Of a stretch of 64,000 nucleotides of DNA, positions 1 to 8,955 are shown in pieces; the stretch's first letter is position 1; each line of letters begins with the position of its first letter. The stretch comes from UBA10649 sp965227045 (lineage in GTDB: Bacteria; Actinomycetota; Actinomycetes; S36-B12): NCBI GenBank assembly GCA_965227045.1, contig OZ245718.1:3286001-3350000 (forward strand), in the 5' to 3' direction. The notes below the pieces were generated by a model. It saw only the letters and a list, made by a program, of their open reading frames with translations. It did no database searches and was not told the origin of the DNA. Both the position numbers and the translations under genes were made by a program.

Positions 1-167
1 TGGAGCACCGAAGTTTGCGCTTGAGCGCAGTGCAAGCCGCACTGGATTCCGGCATTCGCGAACCATTAGACATCGTCCGTCGCGTCTATGCTGACGTTCC
101 AGAGGCAGCCTGGCCATACGCCGAGATGTCGGTTCGAGCCCAGTTGGAATACCTCTCGGGGCTGTAA
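1..167 (+). CDS. C-terminal end of an MBL-fold hydrolase (partial)
   Basis: Only the last 54 codons are present; the reading frame is open from base 3 and stops with TAA at 165-167. The residues read HRSLRLSAVQAALDSG, then a VYADVP motif and a terminal AQLEYLSGL. This matches the C-terminal winged-helix tail of RNase Z/LACTB2-like metallo-beta-lactamase proteins, in which an ERLxxVxxAL helix is followed by IVxxVYxDVP and AxLxxL. The catalytic His/Asp part lies outside the window, so the substrate cannot be judged. The gene ends 34 bases before the stop of the convergent oxidoreductase at 201. Confidence 0.6.
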   Translation, partial: EHRSLRLSAVQAALDSGIREPLDIVRRVYADVPEAAWPYAEMSVRAQLEYLSGL

Positions 168-200
168 AGCCAAGCCAGGCTGAGGTCTGCCCATTAAGCC

Positions 201-1199
201 TCACGGCCACGAGATGACAACTTTTCCGATCTGGCGCCCTGAGGCCATGTATTCATACGCCTGCATCGCCTCTGCGAAACGGAAGGTGCGGTCGATCACG
301 GGGGATATGCGATGCTCGATCAGAAAGGCGAGCATTGACTCGAAGTGCGCCCTTGACCCCACTAGGACGCCCTGAAGGTCCACGGCCCGAACGGCAAGCT
401 CGGAAGGGTCAATCGTTCCAGCGGCGAGACCTCCGATCAGGGAAATCTTGCCTCCAACCTTGCAGGCCTTGATCGAGCCGCTGACAGATGCACCGCCAAC
501 CGTCTCGACCACGTTGTCGACTCCCTGACCGTCGGTCAGTTCACGGACCTTGGCCGGCCACTTGTCGTCACGCTGATCCACGACTGCTACCGCTCCCAGG
601 CTCGACAAAGTGGGGAACTTGGCGGGCGTGGTCGACGTTGCGATCACGTGTGCGCCTCGCGCCAACGCAAACTGGAGCGCGAATATCGAGACGCCTCCGG
701 AGCCTTGGACCAAGACACAATCGCCGGCTTCGATCTGGCCGACTGCGTTCCACGCGGTTACCGCCGCACAGGGAAGGGTCGCGGCACTTCGAGGATCGAC
801 GCCGTTTGGGATCTTCACGGTGCCTTCGGCGGAAAGTAGGCAGTACTCCGCGAGCACGCCGTCCCTGGTCCCTCCCAGAGCAGAGCTGAGGTACTCCTTC
901 TTGATTGGTCCATCGATCCACGACTGGAAGAATGTGCCCGCGACCATGTCACCTGGTGACACGCGCTGCGCACCCGGTCCGCACGACACCACTTCGCCAA
1001 CGCCGTCCGATAACGGGACGAAGCCATCGATGCGGCTGTACGTTCCGTCCTTAACCCCCCGGAGCATGATTAGGTCTCGATAGTTGAGGGACGCGGCCCG
1101 TAGTCGGACTAGGACCTCTCCCGGGCCCGGGGTCGGCATCTCTTCGTCGACGGTTTCTACTCCGTATGCACCCTGCGACGTGAACCGATATGCCTTCAT
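201..1199 (-). CDS. Zinc-independent MDR alcohol dehydrogenase / quinone oxidoreductase family
   Basis: A 332-residue medium-chain dehydrogenase/reductase. The start is the ATG at 1199 (MKAYRFTSQG), preceded by AAAGGAGATCAC; the open frame extends upstream but without homology. The N-terminal GroES-like domain (about 1-130) contains SLNYRDLIMLRG and SDGVGEVVSCGPG, typical of the zinc-lacking quinone oxidoreductase branch. The Rossmann nucleotide-binding loop GSGGVS is at 166-171. No structural-zinc four-cysteine lobe is seen. The expected reaction is NAD(P)H-dependent reduction of a quinone or enone, with unknown substrate. It is divergent from the MBL-fold gene at 1377, sharing about 180 bases of intergenic DNA. 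Confidence 0.82.
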   Translation of the reverse strand: MKAYRFTSQGAYGVETVDEEMPTPGPGEVLVRLRAASLNYRDLIMLRGVKDGTYSRIDGFVPLSDGVGEVVSCGPGAQRVSPGDMVAGTFFQSWIDGPIKKEYLSSALGGTRDGVLAEYCLLSAEGTVKIPNGVDPRSAATLPCAAVTAWNAVGQIEAGDCVLVQGSGGVSIFALQFALARGAHVIATSTTPAKFPTLSSLGAVAVVDQRDDKWPAKVRELTDGQGVDNVVETVGGASVSGSIKACKVGGKISLIGGLAAGTIDPSELAVRAVDLQGVLVGSRAHFESMLAFLIEHRISPVIDRTFRFAEAMQAYEYMASGRQIGKVVISWP

Positions 1200-1376
1200 C
1201 CGTGATCTCCTTTGGACGGACAACGTCGAAGCGATAAGGCTCGAGACGCGCGCCAACTCGCCTTTTCCACGCCCTATTGTGCACACCGGTCGGAATGCCG
1301 ACTCACCCGGTAGGACGGATGGCCTAATATCTCATCTGGAAACGACTGCTGGCCCATCGTTGAGAAAGGAGGATCT

Positions 1377-2456
1377 GTGTGTGCGTTGGAAATAAGCCAA
1401 TCTGCCCGCCAACCCGAAGACTGGACGGAGCCAGGAGTCTTTGAGGTTTCTCCAGGCGTCTATCGCGTTCCATTGCCCCTCCCTCTTGACGGGCTGCGTG
1501 CCGTCAACGTGTACCTGATCGTGGGTGTCAACGGGATTACGGCGATCGACTCCGGTTGGGCCATCCCCGAAGCTAGAGGTTTGTTCTTGGATGCTCTTGT
1601 CGCGCTCGGGGCCGCGCCCGGCGACGTACGGCGCTTCCTCATCACCCACATCCATGGCGATCACTATCAACACGCCATAGCGCTACGGCGCGAGTTTGGC
1701 ATCCAGGTAGAGCTGGGAATCGACGAGCGGACCAACCTGGAGATGGTGAGGAGTCCAGACTTCACCCCGGCTCGTGCACAACTTCGATTGCTGCAAAGTC
1801 TCGGAGCGCGGGAGCTCGCCGAACGCCTCCTGACGGAGAGTTCGGACACCTTGCCAGACATCTCAAACATGGAGCCTCCTGACAGGTGGATGTCTGCGGG
1901 GCGACTCGAACTTGATGACCAGCGGAACATCGACATCGTCTCCACGCCCGGCCATACGCGCGGGCATATGGTGTTCCACGACCTCGACGCACGTCTGCTG
2001 TTCGCAGGAGACCACATCCTTCCCACCATCACTCCATCGATCGGATTCGAGGAGAGCATTACTCCGAATCCCCTCGGAGACTTCATGCGCTCGCTTGCCA
2101 TCGTTCGAGCGCGGCCAGATGCCGCGCTTTTACCCGCACACGGCCCGGTCACGCGCAGTGTTCACGGCAGGGTTGACGAACTTCTTGCGCACCACGAAGA
2201 ACGTCTCAAGCGAGCCGAGGAGGCACTCGTCGAGGGCGAAAGCACGGGGCTTGCGGTTGCCACCAGGCTCACGTGGACTCGGCGAGGCCGAACTCTCGAC
2301 GAGCTAGATCCCCTTAATCAGTTGCTTGCAGTTGTGGAGACGGGTGCACATCTTGATCTCTTAGTGTTTACCGGCCGTGCGAGCAAGACGTCACGTGACG
2401 GGATCAGCATCTATTCGGCTAACCCTGCTTTCCTCCCGACCGTGCCTAGCATGTAG
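1377..2456 (+). CDS. MBL-fold metallo-hydrolase
   Basis: A 359-residue metallo-beta-lactamase-fold enzyme. It starts at a GTG placed 8 bases after GAAAGGAGG. The metal-binding THIHGDH motif is at residues 90-96, with later ligands in STPGHTRGH (about 190), FAGDH (about 210) and PAHGP (about 250). The C-terminal 90 residues (HHEERLKRAEEAL onward) resemble the helical tail of glyoxalase II/LACTB2-like hydrolases. The family hydrolyses thioesters, lactones or phosphoesters; the sequence does not fix the substrate. The neighbouring quinone oxidoreductase is divergent. It is a second MBL protein within 2.5 kb of the partial one at the left edge, but they are not adjacent duplicates. Confidence 0.85.
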   Translation: MCALEISQSARQPEDWTEPGVFEVSPGVYRVPLPLPLDGLRAVNVYLIVGVNGITAIDSGWAIPEARGLFLDALVALGAAPGDVRRFLITHIHGDHYQHAIALRREFGIQVELGIDERTNLEMVRSPDFTPARAQLRLLQSLGARELAERLLTESSDTLPDISNMEPPDRWMSAGRLELDDQRNIDIVSTPGHTRGHMVFHDLDARLLFAGDHILPTITPSIGFEESITPNPLGDFMRSLAIVRARPDAALLPAHGPVTRSVHGRVDELLAHHEERLKRAEEALVEGESTGLAVATRLTWTRRGRTLDELDPLNQLLAVVETGAHLDLLVFTGRASKTSRDGISIYSANPAFLPTVPSM

Positions 2457-2488
2457 CGATGCGCGGAAGATGGAAGTGAGTAACGACG

Positions 2489-2887
2489 GTGACGACAGCG
2501 GAGGACCTACTCGTAAAGGCACGGGCAGCTCTCGCCAGCGGCATGCCGCATAAGGCGTTGAGACTTGCTTGGGATGGTGCTAACCAGGCTTTGCAGCAGG
2601 GGGATCTGGGCGGAATGAATGACGCGCTGTCCGTCTCGCTAGAGATCGAAGCCGCGACCAGCGGGCGGGAGCGTGAGAGGGCTACCAAACTTGTTTTGTT
2701 CTGCCAAAACTGTATCGATGGCGAGGGCGGCGACCTAAGACCTTCCTCGGTCGTCTCACGCTTGTTCCGCCGGGGCAGTCGAACGGAGTCGCGCCGAAAG
2801 TGTCCCGATTGCGCGGAAGCAATCGCGGCGGATGCGAACGTATGCCGATATTGCGGGTTTCGTCTGGCCGCGCCCCGGGCTGAGTGA
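2489..2887 (+). CDS. Small protein with C-terminal zinc ribbon
   Basis: A 132-residue protein of unknown function starting with GTG at 2489. The N-terminal part (about 1-75) is predicted helical and has a TPR-like Ala-rich pattern (AEDLLVKARAALASG, then HKALRLAWDGANQAL). The C-terminus carries a zinc ribbon with cysteines 105, 108, 119 and 122 (KCPDCAE...VCRYCGFRL), a form common at protein ends in actinobacteria. No enzymatic motif is visible. It follows the MBL gene by 32 bases and could be cotranscribed. The zinc ribbon is secure; the rest is uncharacterised. Confidence 0.65.
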   Translation: MTTAEDLLVKARAALASGMPHKALRLAWDGANQALQQGDLGGMNDALSVSLEIEAATSGRERERATKLVLFCQNCIDGEGGDLRPSSVVSRLFRRGSRTESRRKCPDCAEAIAADANVCRYCGFRLAAPRAE

Positions 2888-2950
2888 GTGCCCTGTGCGA
2901 TTCGGCCGACGCACTGAACGTCCTCCCCGCATCTCCGCTGCGTTAGAACC

Positions 2951-3403
2951 ATGATGGAGGCGCAACGTCGAGGCACGCGTCTGGCGATGACTGAGGCTGA
3001 GCGGGAGGCGTACCTGAAGGTTGAACGGACGTGCCGAGTCGCAACGACGGGCAGATCGGGCCCGGATCTATCCGCGTTGTGGTTCGTATGGAACGAACAG
3101 GCACTTTGGTTGTACTCGATTGTTGCTAGTCAGCGATGGGTCAACATTCAGCGTGATCCGCGCGTGAGCGTGCTCGTCGACAGCGGTGAAACATACGAAG
3201 GCCTACGGGGAGTCAAGGTCCTTGGTCGAGCAATGGCCATTGGAGAAATTCCTCGAATAGGAAGTCCATGCGCAGAGTTGGAGTCGGTCGAGGACCTGTA
3301 CGCCAAGAAGTATGGGTTCGCCCACGACGGTCGACACGCGTGGCTGCGAATTACACCCGAAAAGATTGTGAGTTGGGACTTCCGAAAAGTTGGACGAGTG
3401 TAA
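2951..3403 (+). CDS. Pyridoxamine 5'-phosphate oxidase-like FMN/F420-binding protein
   Basis: A 150-residue split-barrel flavin-binding family member. The segment CRVATTGRSGPDLSALWFVW followed by LWLYSIVASQRWVNIQRDPRVSVLVD is the usual PNPOx-like beta barrel with the Arg/Asn stretch that holds the cofactor phosphate. Actinobacterial members often bind F420 or haem rather than FMN; the sequence does not decide. Homology begins at MTEAEREAY, so the ATG at 2987 is a serious alternative start giving 138 residues; neither start has a convincing ribosome binding site. The end at WDFRKVGRV matches the family's typical length. Confidence 0.75.
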   Translation: MMEAQRRGTRLAMTEAEREAYLKVERTCRVATTGRSGPDLSALWFVWNEQALWLYSIVASQRWVNIQRDPRVSVLVDSGETYEGLRGVKVLGRAMAIGEIPRIGSPCAELESVEDLYAKKYGFAHDGRHAWLRITPEKIVSWDFRKVGRV

Positions 3404-3537
3404 CCCTCTCCACTACTCGCCCACTCGATCTGCGGCGCCGAAGGCGCTCTCCCGAAGACCGAGAGCGCGGGAAGCTGAGCGAATGGCTCTAGGCTTTCTG
3501 AGAACCCTCAACTGCTCCCCCTTTCTCGGACCGATGT

Positions 3538-4914
3538 TCAGATCCCAGAATCGGGGTTGAGGATGTTGTTCGGGTCTAATGCAGCCTTGATTCGTTGATT
3601 GAGGGCAAGGACGTCGGGTCCGAGGTATGCACCCAACCAAGGGCGCTTCAGCCTCCCGACGCCATGTTCCCCTGTGATAGTCCCCCCGAGCTCGATCGCC
3701 AGGTTCATGATCAGTCCGTACGCCTCCGTTGCTCGGGCGACCTGGTCGGGGTCGGAAGGCTCGACCACGATCAACGGATGGGTGTTGCCGTCGCCAGCGT
3801 GCGCGATGACGGCGATTGTTAGGTCCCGCACCCGCGCGATCTCGTGGATACCGCGGACGAGGTCTGCCAACCGGTAAAGGGGGACGCCAACGTCCTCCAG
3901 CAGGAGCGGACCCCTGCGCTCGACAGCGGGAATGGCCATGCGACGGGCGGCCACGAACTGCTCGCCTGTTGCGGCGTCGTTGGTCGCGAACCACTCCGTG
4001 GCGTTGTTCGCTTCGCAGAACGCACCCACGCGCGCGATCTCCTCCGCAGCGGTGGATGCGGGTTCGTCGGACTGGACCACGAGCATGGCGGCCGCTGTAC
4101 GGTCGAGACCCATACGCGCGACGTCTTCGACAGCGTTGATCGTCGCGCTGTCCATGTATTCCAGCATCGAGGGACGCATCGCGCCAGTGATCGCCAGCAC
4201 GGTCGCGCAAGCGTCATCCAAAGACGCGAATGTTGCGACGAGAGTTGACGGTCGCCGTTGAGCGGGCAGCAACTTGAGCACGATTTTGGTGACGATGCCG
4301 AGCGTTCCCTCACTGCCGACGAACAGGTTCGTCAGCGACAGTCCGGCGACGTCCTTGAGGCGAGGTCCGCCCAGCTCTACGCATGTGCCGTCGGCCAGTA
4401 CGACGCTCAGGCCTAGGACATAGTCGGTAGTGACGCCGTACTTCACGCAGCACAGGCCGCCGGCGTTCGTCGCGACATTCCCTCCGATCGAACAGATCTC
4501 ATACGAGGAGGGATCCGGCGGGTACCACAGGCCGTGCTCTGCGGATGCGGCCTTGACTTCGGCGTTTAGGAGCCCGGGCTCGACCACAGCCGTCCGGGTC
4601 GCGGGGTCGATCGTGATCGCTCGCATGCGCTCGAGGGAGATGACCATGCATCCGTCGACCGCCGACGAACCTCCGGAAAGTCCCGTGCCCGCACCGCGCG
4701 GGACTATCGGGATTCGGTGCGCAGCTGCGAAGCGGACGGCGGCCTGCACCTGCGCAGTGCTCTCGGCCCGCACGACGGCGGCTGGCATCCCCGCACGCGG
4801 GTCGTTCGCGCGGTCCCATCGGTACTTGCCCATGCGGTCTTCGTCGAGGATGACGACGCTTGAGCCCAAATCCGCCTGAAGCGTCAGCCAGGGGATGCCG
4901 TTTAACTCGCTCAA
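3538..4914 (-). CDS. glcD: FAD-linked oxidase, glycolate oxidase subunit GlcD type
   Basis: A 458-residue FAD-dependent 2-hydroxyacid (glycolate/D-lactate type) dehydrogenase. The PCMH FAD-binding domain carries VPRGAGTGLSGGSS at 71-84 and SIGGNVATNAGG about 145-156. The C-terminal FAD-oxidase domain has HAGDGNTHPL (about 375) and ITGEHGVGRLK (about 412), the substrate/FAD-contacting signature. The start is a TTG at 4914, nine bases after GGAAG. The operator-like motif at 4925-4960 lies directly upstream. The neighbourhood (IclR regulator, malate synthase G) suggests oxidation of glycolate to glyoxylate feeding malate. GlcE and GlcF are absent, so the electron acceptor is unknown. Confidence 0.85.
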   Translation of the reverse strand: MSELNGIPWLTLQADLGSSVVILDEDRMGKYRWDRANDPRAGMPAAVVRAESTAQVQAAVRFAAAHRIPIVPRGAGTGLSGGSSAVDGCMVISLERMRAITIDPATRTAVVEPGLLNAEVKAASAEHGLWYPPDPSSYEICSIGGNVATNAGGLCCVKYGVTTDYVLGLSVVLADGTCVELGGPRLKDVAGLSLTNLFVGSEGTLGIVTKIVLKLLPAQRRPSTLVATFASLDDACATVLAITGAMRPSMLEYMDSATINAVEDVARMGLDRTAAAMLVVQSDEPASTAAEEIARVGAFCEANNATEWFATNDAATGEQFVAARRMAIPAVERRGPLLLEDVGVPLYRLADLVRGIHEIARVRDLTIAVIAHAGDGNTHPLIVVEPSDPDQVARATEAYGLIMNLAIELGGTITGEHGVGRLKRPWLGAYLGPDVLALNQRIKAALDPNNILNPDSGI

Positions 4915-4924
4915 CTTGCACTAC

Positions 4925-4960
4925 TTCCACTATACGAAATTACAGTTCCGTATAGTCTAG
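4925..4960 (-). promoter_or_regulatory. Putative IclR operator upstream of glcD
   Basis: Read on the minus strand the region contains ACTATACGGAA, TGTAATT and CGTATAGTGGAAG. The same elements in the same order and orientation (ACTATA, TGTAATT, then C.TA and GGAAG) lie before malate synthase at 5841-5868. It abuts the GGAAG ribosome binding site of glcD, a position suited to repression. Assigning it to the adjacent IclR protein is inference. Confidence 0.5.
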
Positions 4961-4986
4961 GTAGCGCCGACTGTGACGTGCAAGGG

Positions 4987-5742
4987 CTACGGGATCACCT
5001 CATCCTCGGCTAGCCGAGCCGCGGCCGCGGACAGCAGCGGAACGGCGCGCGCCACTGTGTCATCGGTCATCCGCGTGACAGGTCCGGACACCGACACGGC
5101 TCGACCGCCGGGCACCGCGACAGCGACGCACCGGACGCCGACCTCCTGCTCCTGGTCGTCGATCGCGTAACCGTCGTCGCGAATGCGCGCGAGCGCCGCG
5201 TGTAGCGCAGTCCTCGTTGTGAGCGTGTGCTCGGTGTGCACGGCAAGGCCTGCGCGGTCGACGATCGCGTCGACCTGAGCGCTCGTCAGCTGCGCGAGCA
5301 TCGCCTTGCCCACACCGGTGCAGTGCAGCTCGACTCGGCGTCCCACTTCGGTGAACATTCGCATCTGGTGCGTCGATTGGGCTTGCGCCACATACTGTGC
5401 GCGGTCTCCGGCAAGCACAGCCATGTTCGCCGACTCGCCGAGTTCGCCGACGAGATCCGCGAGTACACCCTCGGCATTCGCGCCGACCTGGGCGTTTGCC
5501 AAGGTTCCCAGCGGAACCAGGCGGAAGCCGAGGGCGTACTGACGGTTGGGTAGTTGCCGAACGTACCCCCGGTCCACCAGCGTGCGCAGCAGTCGATGAA
5601 TCGTCGGCAAAGCCAGCCCAGAGCTTGCGGCGATCTCGCCCAGCGGCAGCACCCCTCCGCCGGTCGCCATGATTTCCAGAACGTCCAGAGCGCGATTGAC
5701 TGACTGCACGCCGCCGCGATCGTCACCATTCGTCGGACTCAT
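4987..5742 (-). CDS. IclR family transcriptional regulator
   Basis: A 251-residue regulator starting at the ATG at 5742, behind GAGAGGGGCTATGAC; upstream in-frame starts lack homology. The N-terminal winged helix spans about 15-75 (QSVNRALDVLEIMATGG, then LPLGEIAASSGLALPTIHRLL as the HTH). The C-terminal effector domain includes YALGFRLVPLG, the GKAMLAQL segment typical of the IclR ligand pocket and AISVPVPGG-like AVAVPGGRAVSVSGP. Several characterised IclR proteins sense glyoxylate, pyruvate or allantoin-pathway intermediates. Its position between glcD and divergent glcB makes it the likely regulator of both. Confidence 0.88.
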   Translation of the reverse strand: MSPTNGDDRGGVQSVNRALDVLEIMATGGGVLPLGEIAASSGLALPTIHRLLRTLVDRGYVRQLPNRQYALGFRLVPLGTLANAQVGANAEGVLADLVGELGESANMAVLAGDRAQYVAQAQSTHQMRMFTEVGRRVELHCTGVGKAMLAQLTSAQVDAIVDRAGLAVHTEHTLTTRTALHAALARIRDDGYAIDDQEQEVGVRCVAVAVPGGRAVSVSGPVTRMTDDTVARAVPLLSAAAARLAEDEVIP

Positions 5743-5803
5743 GTCATAGCCCCTCTCGTACGCGCCGCCTTGTCGAACGACTGTAGCCGCGCCCGGGGAG
5801 CAG

Positions 5804-5832
5804 TTGACAGCAACTCTTCGTCTAACTAGTTT
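5804..5832 (+). promoter_or_regulatory. Putative glcB promoter (-35 TTGACA, -10 TAGTTT)
   Basis: TTGACA at 5804-5809 and TAGTTT at 5827-5832 are separated by 17 bases and point toward malate synthase. The operator-like motif at 5841-5868 follows immediately, where a bound repressor would block initiation. Pattern-based call only. Confidence 0.35.
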
Positions 5833-5840
5833 CTCCACAT

Positions 5841-5868
5841 ACTATAGTTGTAATTCCATAATGCGGAA
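5841..5868 (+). promoter_or_regulatory. Putative IclR operator upstream of glcB
   Basis: Contains ACTATAGTTGTAATT followed by the inverted half-sites TTCCATAATGCGGAA (5854-5868). The glcD upstream region carries the same element order on the opposite strand, so each copy faces its own gene. IclR proteins commonly bind such short inverted repeats with TTCC/GGAA arms. The binding protein is inferred from proximity. Confidence 0.5.
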
Positions 5869-5873
5869 GTGGG

Positions 5874-8057
5874 ATGAGGATGTCTGCTCGGCGTTCCGTC
5901 GGCGAACTTTCTGTTGCGGAGGCTCTGTTCAGGTTCGTCGAGGACGAGGCGCTGCCGGCGTCCGGCGTCACTTCCGAAGAGTTCTGGCGGGGGCTCCAAG
6001 TTGCCATCAGAGATCTGGGGCCTCGACTGTCCGAGTTGCTTTCGACGCGAGATCGGCTGCAGGCGAACCTCGACGAGTACTACCGGTCGGTTCCTGGCGT
6101 GCCTCGTGATGTCGAGCGCGACAAGTCGTTCCTCCGCGAGATCGGCTATCTCGTTGATGAGCCGGCTCCCTTCCAGATCTCGACGGCAGGTGTCGACTCG
6201 GAGTTGGCGGCCCAGGCCGCCCCCCAACTCGTCGTGCCCTTGCTGAACGCCCGTTACGCCGCGAACGCGGCGAACGCGCGATGGGGCTCGCTGTACGACG
6301 CGCTCTACGGGACTGACGTGATCGCCGATGTCGCGCCTAACGCGCGCACAACGGGCTACAACCCTATGCGCGGCGAAGAAGTCATTCGCCGCGGTCGTGA
6401 GTTTCTAGACGCCAGCATGCCCCTGGCCGGCGGCTCACATGCGGACGTCATCGCGTACTCAGTCGATGACGGCGGCGTCATCGCACATTTGGCCGGCGGA
6501 ACCGAGCAGCGGCTCTCCGATCCGCAACAGTTCGTGGGCTACCGCGGGGAGCGGGCAACGCCAACGGCGATCCTTCTCGTTCATCATGGCTTGCACGCCG
6601 AGATCGAGATTGATCGCACACATCGCATCGGCGGCCGGGACCGCGCTGGAGTTCGAGACATCCTTCTGGAGTCGGCCGTCACATCGATCATGGACTTGGA
6701 AGACTCAGTGTCTGCCGTCGACGCTGACGACAAGGTCCTTGGATACCGAAACTGGCATCAACTGATGAACGGCACGCTGACGGCCAAAGTCGACAAGGCC
6801 GGGTCGACATTTGAGCGGACTCTGGAGGCGGACCGGGAATACCGCGGAGTCGACGGCTCAAGCGTCGTGCTCCCCGGACGAGCTCTGATGTTCGTGCGCC
6901 AGGTCGGGCACTTCATGGCTACGGACGCAGTACTTGATGCCAACGGCCGGTTGATCCCCGAGGGCTTTCTCGACGCATACATCACCGCACTGTGCTCCCT
7001 TTCGGACATCCGAGGGCGCAGTCGCCTGCGCAACTCCCGCACGGGGTCGATGTATGTCGTCAAGCCCAAGATGCACGGGCCTGAGGAGGTCGCGCTCACG
7101 GTTGAGCTGTTCGAGAGCGTCGAGCGCACGCTGGGACTGCCAGCGAAGACGATCAAGCTAGGCATCATGGACGAGGAGCGCCGCACGACGGTGAACCTCA
7201 AGGCCTGCATCTACCAAGCGCGCGATCGGGTGGTGTTCATTAACACCGGATTTCTGGACCGTACCGGCGATGAGATCCATACCTCCATGCACGCCGGCCC
7301 ATTTATGCGCAAGGGCGACTTGAAGGCACAGCCGTACCTCGCCGCGTACGAGAACCTCAACGTGGACATCGGCCTGGACACTGGTTTCGCCGGACGTGCG
7401 CAGATCGGCAAGGGTATGTGGGCCATGCCCGATCTCATGGCGGCCATGCTTGAGCAGAAGATCGCGCACCCGTTGGCAGGTGCCACGACGGCTTGGGTGC
7501 CGTCGCCCACCGCGGCGACTCTCCACGCCCTCCATTACCACCGCGTCAATGTCCGCGACGTCCAGCAGCAGCTCGCTGGCCGGGTCCACCAGAGCATCGA
7601 TTCCATCCTGAATCTGCCACTCGAGCCGTCGCCCAGCTGGTCGGCCGAGGAGCGAGGGCGTGAACTCGACTCCAACGTGCAGTCGATCCTGGGCTACGTC
7701 GTGCGATGGATCAATGACGGAGTCGGGTGCTCGAAGGTCCCGGACATCAACGACGTCGGACTCATGGAAGACCGTGCCACCCTCCGCATCTCCAGCCAGC
7801 TCCTGGCGAACTGGCTCCTGCACGACATCATCAGTGAGGCGGACGTCGTCGCCAGCCTTCACCGCATGGCACCGATCGTGGACTCACAAAACGAACACGA
7901 CCTCAGCTACCAACCCCTCCTCACCTCGAACGGCCCGTCGCGTGCATTCCGTGCTTCGCTCGATCTGATCGTCCTGGGTAGTCAGCAGCCCAACGGTTAC
8001 ACCGAGCCGATACTCCATGCCGCTCGGAGAAAGCAGAAGGCTGCTGAGCGAAAATAG
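5874..8057 (+). CDS. glcB: Malate synthase G
   Basis: A 727-residue malate synthase G, the single-chain 720-730 residue type. It condenses glyoxylate with acetyl-CoA to malate in the cytosol. Diagnostic blocks include YDALYGTDVI, NARWGSLYDAL, the catalytic-core segment LLESAVTSIMDLEDSV, IKLGIMDEERRTTVNL (general base/arginine region), FINTGFLDRTGDEIHTSM and GKGMWAMPDLMAAMLEQK. The ATG at 5880 is an alternative start; GGAAG at 5865-5869 suits it slightly better. It diverges from the IclR gene and is the natural consumer of glyoxylate made by the GlcD-type oxidase. Confidence 0.96.
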   Translation: MRMSARRSVGELSVAEALFRFVEDEALPASGVTSEEFWRGLQVAIRDLGPRLSELLSTRDRLQANLDEYYRSVPGVPRDVERDKSFLREIGYLVDEPAPFQISTAGVDSELAAQAAPQLVVPLLNARYAANAANARWGSLYDALYGTDVIADVAPNARTTGYNPMRGEEVIRRGREFLDASMPLAGGSHADVIAYSVDDGGVIAHLAGGTEQRLSDPQQFVGYRGERATPTAILLVHHGLHAEIEIDRTHRIGGRDRAGVRDILLESAVTSIMDLEDSVSAVDADDKVLGYRNWHQLMNGTLTAKVDKAGSTFERTLEADREYRGVDGSSVVLPGRALMFVRQVGHFMATDAVLDANGRLIPEGFLDAYITALCSLSDIRGRSRLRNSRTGSMYVVKPKMHGPEEVALTVELFESVERTLGLPAKTIKLGIMDEERRTTVNLKACIYQARDRVVFINTGFLDRTGDEIHTSMHAGPFMRKGDLKAQPYLAAYENLNVDIGLDTGFAGRAQIGKGMWAMPDLMAAMLEQKIAHPLAGATTAWVPSPTAATLHALHYHRVNVRDVQQQLAGRVHQSIDSILNLPLEPSPSWSAEERGRELDSNVQSILGYVVRWINDGVGCSKVPDINDVGLMEDRATLRISSQLLANWLLHDIISEADVVASLHRMAPIVDSQNEHDLSYQPLLTSNGPSRAFRASLDLIVLGSQQPNGYTEPILHAARRKQKAAERK

Positions 8058-8392
8058 GAGGCACTAACCCTTCTCAGCTCAGACGCGATGGAGACCTAAG
8101 TCGATAGGTAGAACTCGGGGGGCTGGTGAGCTAGAGGGGATTAAGCCGTACCGACGACTTCGATACGCCGAAAAGGGACTGCGCATACGGAACGACCGCA
8201 GAAGCGGGTTCGTGACCGAACACGCCCGACCAACAGGGTAGAAATCCGCGCACTGCCGTAGTCCAAGGAGGGCAATCGAAAAGTACCAACAAGTTTCGGC
8301 GCACTGAGACTCACTGAATCTCAGGGGGAAAGGGCCAGCGACGGTGCGCGGAAAGGGCCAAGAAAGGGCCACTAGTCCGATGGACTCGTTGG
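8058..8392. other. Intergenic stretch without a recognisable gene
   Basis: No convincing coding frame was seen. The only structure noticed is three copies of AAAGGGCCA at 8329-8337, 8352-8360 and 8363-8371. This is where gene content changes from core metabolism to island cargo, but no copy of the tRNA-Met attachment core seen at 16873-16917 was found here. Confidence 0.5.
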
Positions 8393-8902
8393 CTAACGGA
8401 TCGCGGTTCTCCACGGACCTTGCGCCGTCGTCCCGTCAATGCTGCTCCAGGTAATAGTCAGAACAGCATCACCAGTCGGACCCTCCGTACCGATTAGCAC
8501 CGAGGCGTACGCGCCGTGTGCGATTACCTCGATGTCCTGCCGGTCGAAGGTCCAACCCTCGGACATCGCAATGTGTACGTCCCGCGTATCTTCGCCTGAA
8601 CGGTTGTACAACCGGTACCAGGATGCGTTCGCCTTGCGTTCCGTGCCGCGTTTCTCCACGAACCAGGGTTCACCGCGGCTCACAGTGACGATCTGCTCGA
8701 CGGCGTCCGCGAGTCGAACCGTTGCAAGGGCAGTCAGGTTGCGAGCGAGGTTCGCGCGCTCTTCCGCAAGGTCGGCCGAGCGGCGCGCCTGGTCTGCCTT
8801 CCACCAGGCGATCACAACCCCGAATAAGGCGACGGCGGCGCCGGCCCATGCTGCGATCGCTGCTCCGTCCACCAACGAACAGTAGACCCGCAGGCCATCC
8901 AA
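8393..8902 (-). CDS. Small membrane-anchored protein of unknown function
   Basis: A 169-residue protein with one N-terminal transmembrane helix (about 13-33, AAIAAWAGAAVALFGVVIAWW). It is followed by a charged coiled-coil-like stretch (KADQARRSADLAEERANLARNL in two pieces) and a soluble beta-rich C-terminal domain (WYRLYNRSGEDTRDVHIAM). Helix plus coiled coil plus small domain is frequent in island-borne orphan genes. Internal GTG/TTG starts ten residues in are possible. No ribosome binding site is obvious. It diverges from the membrane protein at 8956. Confidence 0.55.
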   Translation of the reverse strand: MDGLRVYCSLVDGAAIAAWAGAAVALFGVVIAWWKADQARRSADLAEERANLARNLTALATVRLADAVEQIVTVSRGEPWFVEKRGTERKANASWYRLYNRSGEDTRDVHIAMSEGWTFDRQDIEVIAHGAYASVLIGTEGPTGDAVLTITWSSIDGTTAQGPWRTAIR

Positions 8903-8955
8903 CCGTTCGCCGCGACTACGTGGTGGTGTGAGCCATACTCTGCTAGGAATGGCGC

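Noticed and set aside
8058..8400. Left attachment site of the island
   Set aside because: No copy of the tRNA-Met core present at 16873-16917 was found here, so the left boundary cannot be placed.
8079..8414. A 111-residue minus-strand ORF in the gap after malate synthase
   Set aside because: Composition is not protein-like and there is no ribosome binding site or recognisable motif.
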